Source: Erysipelotrichaceae bacterium
Lineage (GTDB): Bacteria; Bacillota_I; Bacilli_A; Erysipelotrichales; Erysipelotrichaceae
Reading direction: 5' to 3'
DNA: 64,000 bases
Assembly: GCA_017515475.1 (NCBI GenBank)
Contig: JAFWFS010000013.1
Location: 1-64,000 of the forward strand
A program made the translations under genes and the position numbers. The number at the start of each line of letters is the position of its first letter. Position 1 is the stretch's first letter. Shown here piece after piece: positions 58,811 through 64,000 of this stretch. The notes beneath the pieces were generated by a model. The model saw only the letters and a program-made list of their open reading frames with translations. It was not told the origin of the DNA and ran no database searches.

Positions 58811-59848
58811 CTATATTTTAAAAGAATAAGTTATCTGGTCTTCTCTTTTGTTTTCGTGTCCGATGTTTTCCCTGATATTGATTCCGCCCATGTGTTCATA
58901 GAACCGGCGGGCATTGTGATTGTGCTGATTGCATTCACAGGTGAAACGATCCAGACTGTTGTCCTTACAGTATTGACGGATAAAGGCGAACACTTTCTTT
59001 CCAACGCCTTTTTTCTGATGTTCTTTCAGTACATAAAGGGACTGGATGTGCAGACCGGAATCGTGTTCGAAGTAGAAATATCCGATCGGGATCTCTCCTT
59101 CCAGGATCAGATAGACATGGTAATGTACATTGCCGATTCTGCCGATGTCCCTTTGAATATGACCGGGATAATCGTAATGATCGATCACTTCATCGGGATA
59201 GATGTTCCGGTAGGTGGTACTCCAGACGACACGGCGCAGTCCGCTGATGATCGGAGCGTCGCTTTCTTCAACTGATTCAAAACGGAGTTTTTTATGGTGT
59301 TCTTTCAGATAAACTTCAAATTCAGGCGTTCTGGACCAGTATCTGCTTCCCCAGTTCTCGAAGTTCCATTCTTCCATGTAAGTGTTGCATTCGTAATCCA
59401 CATACCAGAGAAGACCGTCATGGACGATGAAATTGGTCGGAAAGTAGTCGATGTTGAGTCCTGCAACCATGGCCTTCTCTGCCATCTCCCTGATCTGCGG
59501 AAGATACTCTTCTACCGGCTGATCGCATAATACCATATCGAAAACGGTATTTCCTTCAATGTATTCCTTGATGATTCTCTCGTTTTCTTTGTCTGAGGCT
59601 GCCATCTTCGGAATCCTGATGCCGGCATCCATCAGACGTCTATAGTCTCCACATTCCGCTTCGAACTTATCGCCGAATGCATAGTAATCGCACGGTTCAT
59701 GATGGATCTGTTTCAGCACATAAAAAACGCCGTTCTGTTCCGCGAGATAGGAATAGCCGCCCTTTCCGTGTCCCAACAGCCTGACGATCCTGTAAGTTCT
59801 GCCGGATACCGTTAATTCCTCGCATATTTTGATTTGGTTCTTATCCAT
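58811..59848 (-). CDS. protein-kinase-like / GNAT fusion protein
   Basis: 345 residues. Residues 1-185 have kinase-fold marks: glycine loop GHGKGGYS (26-33), Lys46 (FYVLKQ), catalytic-loop-like DYFPTN (134-139) and a DFG-like Asp151 (WYVDYE), as in Kdo/RIO-type small-molecule kinases. Residues about 188-345 form a GNAT acetyltransferase (LKEHQKKGVGKKVFAFI for acetyl-CoA, HNHNARRFYEHMGG). Two group-transfer domains in one chain suggest a resistance- or modification-type enzyme, in the way of the AAC/APH fusion, but no substrate can be named. Confidence 0.8.
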   Translation of the reverse strand: MDKNQIKICEELTVSGRTYRIVRLLGHGKGGYSYLAEQNGVFYVLKQIHHEPCDYYAFGDKFEAECGDYRRLMDAGIRIPKMAASDKENERIIKEYIEGNTVFDMVLCDQPVEEYLPQIREMAEKAMVAGLNIDYFPTNFIVHDGLLWYVDYECNTYMEEWNFENWGSRYWSRTPEFEVYLKEHHKKLRFESVEESDAPIISGLRRVVWSTTYRNIYPDEVIDHYDYPGHIQRDIGRIGNVHYHVYLILEGEIPIGYFYFEHDSGLHIQSLYVLKEHQKKGVGKKVFAFIRQYCKDNSLDRFTCECNQHNHNARRFYEHMGGINIRENIGHENKREDQITYSFKI

Positions 59849-59918
59849 TCTTTTTTTATCCGTACATTTCTATTATCTAACCGCTAAACGAAGGAATCAA
59901 CGTTTCTTTCGGCCATGA

Positions 59919-60098
59919 CGATTTTATGATCCATGGTATCAACTGGACAACGGAAATCTAAGAGATGCCGTGTTCATGGGACTTCACGTATGGCAGACGA
60001 TGGGCTACGAAGAAATAAGGAACTCTTACCGGAACGGGAATAAGATCATTGAAAACACCGGTTCAGAAAACTTAGACTGTTTTTTATTCAATCAGTAG
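59919..60098 (+). pseudogene. possible gene remnant
   Basis: Open frame without a usable start from 59919, first ATG at 59976, stop at 60096. Encodes about 59 residues with protein-like composition (RFYDPWYQLDNGNLRDAVF, then GLHVWQTMGYEEIRNSY). No ribosome site; upstream the reading appears to shift frame (a coding-like piece in another frame ends at a TAA near 59960). Family not recognised. Confidence 0.3.
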
Positions 60099-60156
60099 GA
60101 ACCATTGTCATTCATTGAATAAGTCGATTGAAGTGAATTTTCGATCTTTTTGTTTC

Positions 60157-60196
60157 AAAAAAAAATAAAAAAAGCCGGACAAGTCTTATGCCCGGC
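60157..60196 (-). terminator. terminator of the CUT2-type ABC operon
   Basis: Minus strand GCCGG, 13-base loop, CCGGC, then TTTTTTTATTTTTTTTT. About 195 bases past the last gene. Confidence 0.75.
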
Positions 60197-60390
60197 ATTC
60201 ATTCATGCAATACGAATGAGTTTTTAATAAAACAATAATCAATGGCTTTCTGAGTTCGTCAAAATGATTAAACTCATTCCTGAACAGTCGAAGTTCATAT
60301 TCTGCCTGCGCCAGCATTCTTGATGCTCGTCTTTTTTTGTTATGACAGACTTTACTGGCCGGTGAGAGTGTTTTCTATCATCTGTTCTTT

Positions 60391-60864
60391 CTATTGTTCT
60401 TCCTCTGCTCCTTCAATTGCAAATTCATCTGTTACAGGAACTTCATCATCTACGTTTGTTTCATCCACAATAGCCATAGAGACAAATTCAGACATGTACA
60501 CTGATTCGTCAGCGCCATCCAGATAAGCCGGGAGGTTGATCACAATTCCATCCATATTGTATGGAACTTTAAATGTAACTGTCTTTTCTTCTACTGATGA
60601 ACTCTTTGATTTCTTTATGCCAAGAGTTATAGTAACGCTTTGCCCGGTGAAAGAAATGGAACTGCGCTCTCTTGCGGCAAGTGTAGTAACCTTCTCGCCT
60701 TTGTATACAAGATCAATTGCGTTATATGAACTATAGCTTGTGTTTTCAATTGATTTATTGTCTAGATAAAGAGTATGGCCTCTGCCGATTATGAAGCATA
60801 GTACACATATTGCAACAACAGCCAGTAACGTACCGGCAATAAAAAACAGACGACGTTTATTCAT
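60391..60864 (-). CDS. small membrane-anchored protein of an ABC operon (DUF6672-like)
   Basis: 157 residues: one N-terminal membrane helix (about 5-27) and an extracytosolic beta-rich part (DLVYKGEKVTTLAARERSS, TITLGIKK), acidic end. It resembles the small accessory proteins that follow some CUT2-type permease pairs (DUF6672 by memory, not checked). Start at 60864 has GGAGG 9 bases upstream. One base after the permease gene. Confidence 0.65.
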   Translation of the reverse strand: MNKRRLFFIAGTLLAVVAICVLCFIIGRGHTLYLDNKSIENTSYSSYNAIDLVYKGEKVTTLAARERSSISFTGQSVTITLGIKKSKSSSVEEKTVTFKVPYNMDGIVINLPAYLDGADESVYMSEFVSMAIVDETNVDDEVPVTDEFAIEGAEEEQ

Positions 60865-60865
60865 A

Positions 60866-61963
60866 CTACTGTTCCTCCTTGTTTTGAGCTTCAGCCAGAA
60901 GTTTGCCGGCATTGGATTTCTGCTGGCGCTTCTTGATTTCGTACATAATCAAAGCGATTGTGATAACCGCATATGATATGAATACACGGAAGTACTCGCC
61001 AACCATAGAATCGCCTGTAATCTTAGTGCCAACAGTCGGCGCTACGATAAATAGTGTATGGAACAGTATAACGCCTAAGAATACATTTCCAATCGATGCC
61101 TTGTCAACTGAAGCGCCGCCTACCAGCAATGCAGCAATCGCAAACATACCAACATTAGAGTGTGATGAATATGTAGAGAAACTACTTAGATTCTGTACAT
61201 ATAGAACCATGCCAAAACCGGCCATGACAGTTGAGATAACCATTGCGATAATCCTTGTTTTTTCAACATCAATACCTGCAGATCTTGCAACTTCCATGTC
61301 CTGTCCTACGGCCCTCATATCCTGACCAAGCTTGGTTTTTCTAAACCAGATGATAAACAGACACATGGCGGCAATAATGAGCAACGTCAGGACCGGGATC
61401 TTAACGCCCCCGACACTAAACGCCAGGGCGTTATCAATGCATTGTCTGTTGTTCAGCATCGAAACAGTATTACGAATGCCGTATCCTCTTGGCAGTTTGA
61501 TTGATGTATGTTTGATAGGAATAATCGGTCCCATCGCATACAGCATCAACAGCATATAGATACCGTTCATAAAGAATGAAATAATGTAGCTTGTTACCAT
61601 TTCTCTGCTTTTGGCCATATTAAGCATCTTTCCGCAGAATAAACCCAGCAGAATAGAAATAGGTATTGAGAATATACAGGCCAGCACAATAGCCGGGATG
61701 CCCCAGATTTGCCAGTCCGATACAAGTACTATTGCGATTTCTCCGGCCATAGCGCCAAGAGTCATGCCGAAGTTAAGGCCCATACCTGCCATGATCGGAA
61801 TCAATAACGACAGTATCAAGAAAGCATTTCTGGTAAGTCTGGTCATAACCTCGTTGATCATATAGGTTACAGAGAAACCGGAAATAGGAACACAGATAGA
61901 GCAAATAATAATGAACATGATTGGAACAATGTTCTTTTTCAGAAATTCAATTATGTTTTTCAT
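60866..61963 (-). CDS. CUT2-type ABC transporter permease, second
   Basis: 365 residues, about eight to ten helices (first at 12-32) with the RbsC/YufQ-type core: GMGLNFGMTLGAMAGEIA near 58-75, AVGQDMEVARSAGIDVEK near 225, FAIAALLVGGASVDKAS near 285. Overlaps the preceding permease gene by 4 bases. Substrate (sugar, nucleoside or other) cannot be told; the binding protein is outside the window. Confidence 0.88.
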   Translation of the reverse strand: MKNIIEFLKKNIVPIMFIIICSICVPISGFSVTYMINEVMTRLTRNAFLILSLLIPIMAGMGLNFGMTLGAMAGEIAIVLVSDWQIWGIPAIVLACIFSIPISILLGLFCGKMLNMAKSREMVTSYIISFFMNGIYMLLMLYAMGPIIPIKHTSIKLPRGYGIRNTVSMLNNRQCIDNALAFSVGGVKIPVLTLLIIAAMCLFIIWFRKTKLGQDMRAVGQDMEVARSAGIDVEKTRIIAMVISTVMAGFGMVLYVQNLSSFSTYSSHSNVGMFAIAALLVGGASVDKASIGNVFLGVILFHTLFIVAPTVGTKITGDSMVGEYFRVFISYAVITIALIMYEIKKRQQKSNAGKLLAEAQNKEEQ

Positions 61964-63006
61964 TTTTTAGGTTCCTCTATCTTTCTTGTTAATGCGAATA
62001 GGATAACACCGTTAGAAACAATAATTCTTATAACATCGGAAATATCCAAATTGATCAAAGAATTAATGACATTCGGTGTAGTAGTAACGATAGCCTGATA
62101 CAGAATAGTACCAATAATAACGTTAGATATAGATGCTTTGTTTACACTGGCTCCGCCAAGCAAGATTGCCGCAACAGCAGGCATAGCCATCGAGTATGGC
62201 GCAGTATATAACTGTACATAACCGAAACCTTGCTGGTAATTGATAATGCCGATAGCGGCAATCCAGGTAGATAGAATAACAGACAGCATCCTGATTCTAT
62301 CGATATTGATACCGGCGGCTTTAGCAAATGTTGGGTTTGATCCGACAGCCGTCATAGCTGTACCGGTCTTTGTGTGCAAAAACGCCCATATGCCAAACGC
62401 TATTAAAGCAAAGAACAGAATTGCACCGGTAGGAATCGTTACGCCAAACAGTTTAAATCTTAAGAATCCTGATAAAACCTCATAATAATAGTTTTCAATT
62501 GAAATCATGGTTCTTAGACCTTTGCCCGTATAACCCCAAACGATAACCGGATTCTTAAATGGAAGCATAACCCAGCCAATGCACATCAAAGATACAGCAG
62601 AGAAACCAACATAAGTTGCGATCATCATTTCTCCACCCTTAATCTTATTAAGTAAGAAGCCATATAAAGTTCCAAACAGGATTGCAAACGGTGTCGCAAT
62701 AGTAAGAGCGGCTAAAAACGCTTCATTACCGGTAAAGCCCATTTCTATGGCAATAGTTACTCCAAGCAAACCGGCTTCAATTTCAAGAGGAAGGCCGAAG
62801 TTAAGACCGCAGCCCGAATGAATCATCGGCACCATCGAAAGCACTAATAAACCATTCCAGGCAAATCTGTTTGCGACATTTGACAGCAAGGTAGAAATCT
62901 TATTGCCTGAAACCGGCGCCAAAGCAAACATGAACAAGATAAAACCAACGATAATCAGTCTAGAGATACCAAATTCAGCAATAATGTTTTTTATTCTTTC
63001 TTTCAT
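61960..63006 (-). CDS. CUT2-type ABC transporter permease, first
   Basis: 348 residues, paralogous to the next gene: GCGLNFGLPLEIEAGLLG near 70-87, AVGSNPTFAKAAGINIDR near 218, VAAILLGGASVNKASIS near 285. The two form a heterodimer. AAAGGAG before the ATG, 13 bases after the ATPase gene. Confidence 0.88.
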   Translation of the reverse strand: MKERIKNIIAEFGISRLIIVGFILFMFALAPVSGNKISTLLSNVANRFAWNGLLVLSMVPMIHSGCGLNFGLPLEIEAGLLGVTIAIEMGFTGNEAFLAALTIATPFAILFGTLYGFLLNKIKGGEMMIATYVGFSAVSLMCIGWVMLPFKNPVIVWGYTGKGLRTMISIENYYYEVLSGFLRFKLFGVTIPTGAILFFALIAFGIWAFLHTKTGTAMTAVGSNPTFAKAAGINIDRIRMLSVILSTWIAAIGIINYQQGFGYVQLYTAPYSMAMPAVAAILLGGASVNKASISNVIIGTILYQAIVTTTPNVINSLINLDISDVIRIIVSNGVILFALTRKIEEPKK

Positions 63007-63019
63007 CTGATACTCCTTT

Positions 63020-64000
63020 CTAGATTACCTTCGAGACCATCAACTGGCCAAATTCTTCTGACGACTTACTTGCGGGCAGTATTCCTGCAACTTCACCGCC
63101 GGATACGATAGCGATACGGTCACACACGCCTCTTAATTCTTCCAGTTCTGAAGATATAACAACAACCGTAACGCCTTTTTCCTTATTCAGTTTTCTTAAT
63201 GCTTCTAAGACAAGTGATTTTGCGCCTACGTCAATTCCTCTTGTAGGCTCAGACGCAAACAAGAATTCAGGCTCTAACGCGAATGATTTAGCTAGACAGA
63301 TTTTCTGCTGATTGCCGCCGGATAATTCCTTAGCTTTCTGTTTCGAACTGGTACACTTGATCTGTAATTCATCAATATACTTATCAGTAACCTCTTTAAT
63401 AGCTTTTTCATCACGCCATTTAATTAATCCGCCAAATAGCTTCTTTAAGAATTTATTCTGTATCTGCATGGCAGGGAAAGCGATGTTCCATTCAAGTGTT
63501 TCATCAAGCAACAGCCCAACGCCTCTTCTATCTTCTGAAACAAAAGCTATATTCGAATCGAGACATTTTCTTGGTGAATTCAAAGGGATTTCGTTTCCTT
63601 TAAACACAACCGTTCCTCCGGCTTCATATAGACCCATGATGCCGTTAGGAACACCAAGTTTGCCTTGACCCGCCAGACCGCCAATTCCCAGTATTTCGCC
63701 TTTTTTAACATCCAGCGAAACATTTCTGACTGTCTCGCCTGGCATATCGACCCAAAGGTTTTTAATGGACATGATTGTTTCAGCTGTTTCATCAGTTCCT
63801 ACTGATTTATTATCCACAGACTCGACATCACGGCCAACCATTGCTTTCGTTATCTTTTTAACATCAGTATCTTCGGCACGAGTATCCATTACAACCAGAC
63901 CGTCTCTCATGACAACCACCTTATTACAGACAGTCATGATTTCTTCCAGTCTATGAGTAACAAATATTACAGCTACTCCTCTTTCAGACATTGATTTGAT
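63020..64000 (-). CDS. CUT2-type ABC transporter ATPase (5' end outside window)
   Basis: 326 residues of the C-terminal part of a double-NBD ATPase (RbsA/MglA/YufO type). The end of NBD1 is seen (FVTHRLEEIMTVCNKVVVMRDG), then NBD2 with a changed Walker A (GLAGQGKLG near residue 107 of the part seen), signature LSGGNQQK, and the group hallmark SEPTRGIDVGAK. The frame is open to base 64000, so the internal Met at 63991 is not the start. Confidence 0.9.
   Translation of the reverse strand: MKSMSERGVAVIFVTHRLEEIMTVCNKVVVMRDGLVVMDTRAEDTDVKKITKAMVGRDVESVDNKSVGTDETAETIMSIKNLWVDMPGETVRNVSLDVKKGEILGIGGLAGQGKLGVPNGIMGLYEAGGTVVFKGNEIPLNSPRKCLDSNIAFVSEDRRGVGLLLDETLEWNIAFPAMQIQNKFLKKLFGGLIKWRDEKAIKEVTDKYIDELQIKCTSSKQKAKELSGGNQQKICLAKSFALEPEFLFASEPTRGIDVGAKSLVLEALRKLNKEKGVTVVVISSELEELRGVCDRIAIVSGGEVAGILPASKSSEEFGQLMVSKVI

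Larger units (their letters stand above)
59849..60390. other. 540-base gene-poor stretch with a decayed reading frame and inverted repeats
   Basis: Contains an open plus-strand stretch (59919-60098), a minus-strand terminator (60157-60196) and an inverted repeat GAATGAGTTT/AAACTCATTC (60214-60223 and 60270-60279). A plus-strand frame at 60320-60526 overlaps the real minus-strand gene and is not called. It marks the boundary to AT-richer DNA. Confidence 0.5.

Noticed and set aside
63020-63991. ATPase gene starting at the Met codon at 63991
   Set aside because: The frame remains open to the window edge (Ile-Lys-Ser before the Met), and the first part is the end of a nucleotide-binding domain, so the true start is outside.
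1-64000. CRISPR arrays, insertion sequences, prophage, rRNA
   Set aside because: No regularly spaced direct repeats, transposase, integrase or phage structural genes, or rRNA sequence were seen.

Overview
The window looks like chromosome of a low-to-mid GC Gram-positive (Bacillota). Evidence: AGGAGG-type ribosome sites almost everywhere, T-box, lysine and tandem glycine riboswitches, split glycine decarboxylase (GcvPA/GcvPB), lipobox lipoproteins, a CoaX/Maf gene pair, a YdjGHI cluster and YoaP, TfoX and DegV proteins. The gene mix would suit the Erysipelotrichia, but that placement is inference from gene content; no 16S or marker tree was possible. Base composition looks mid-40s % GC by eye, with AT-richer ends (1-0.6 kb and 60.1-64 kb). 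I saw no transposase, integrase, phage module, rRNA or CRISPR array.

Left part (0-13.1 kb). A yefM-yoeB toxin-antitoxin pair runs off the left edge. Next comes a YeiL-like Crp-family regulator divergent from a RihB-type nucleoside hydrolase. Convergent to rihB is a leftward cluster: CUT1-type lipoprotein, phosphodiesterase, ATPase, two permeases and two tandem 5'-nucleotidase-like phosphatases. All three hydrolases lack signal peptides, so the cluster reads as import of a phosphate ester or diester followed by cytosolic breakdown to a nucleoside, which RihB could cleave. A ROK kinase and a TehB-like methyltransferase are divergent from it.

Middle (13.1-44.5 kb). This holds mostly leftward housekeeping and accessory genes: CPBP protease, HtrA, an EF-G-like GTPase behind an ankyrin gene with an attenuator-like leader, a YgjP peptidase, tRNA-His, a run of small enzymes (Nudix, TfoX-N, GNAT, GH25, YoaP, nitroreductase), a Na/Pi symporter, ydjGHI, corA with a leader ORF, a desulfoferrodoxin, tRNA-Pro, and the glycine-riboswitch operon gcvT-gcvH-gcvPA-gcvPB-lplA-lpdA. 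After that come DUF1697, a DUF3795-Nudix fusion, several very small ORFs, a kinase, a PlsY-like protein, a nucleoside phosphorylase and DegV.

Right part (44.5-64 kb). A lysine riboswitch controls a polar amino-acid ABC transporter, which points to lysine as substrate. It is followed by a YdcF protein with a saccharopine-dehydrogenase-family enzyme, tRNA-Leu, coaX-maf, tRNA-Thr, mscS, a T-box-controlled APC permease, tex, a second DegV, an NlpC/P60-like wall protein and a kinase-GNAT fusion. A gene-poor 540-base stretch with a decayed reading frame leads into an AT-richer CUT2-type ABC transporter operon that leaves the window at the right edge.
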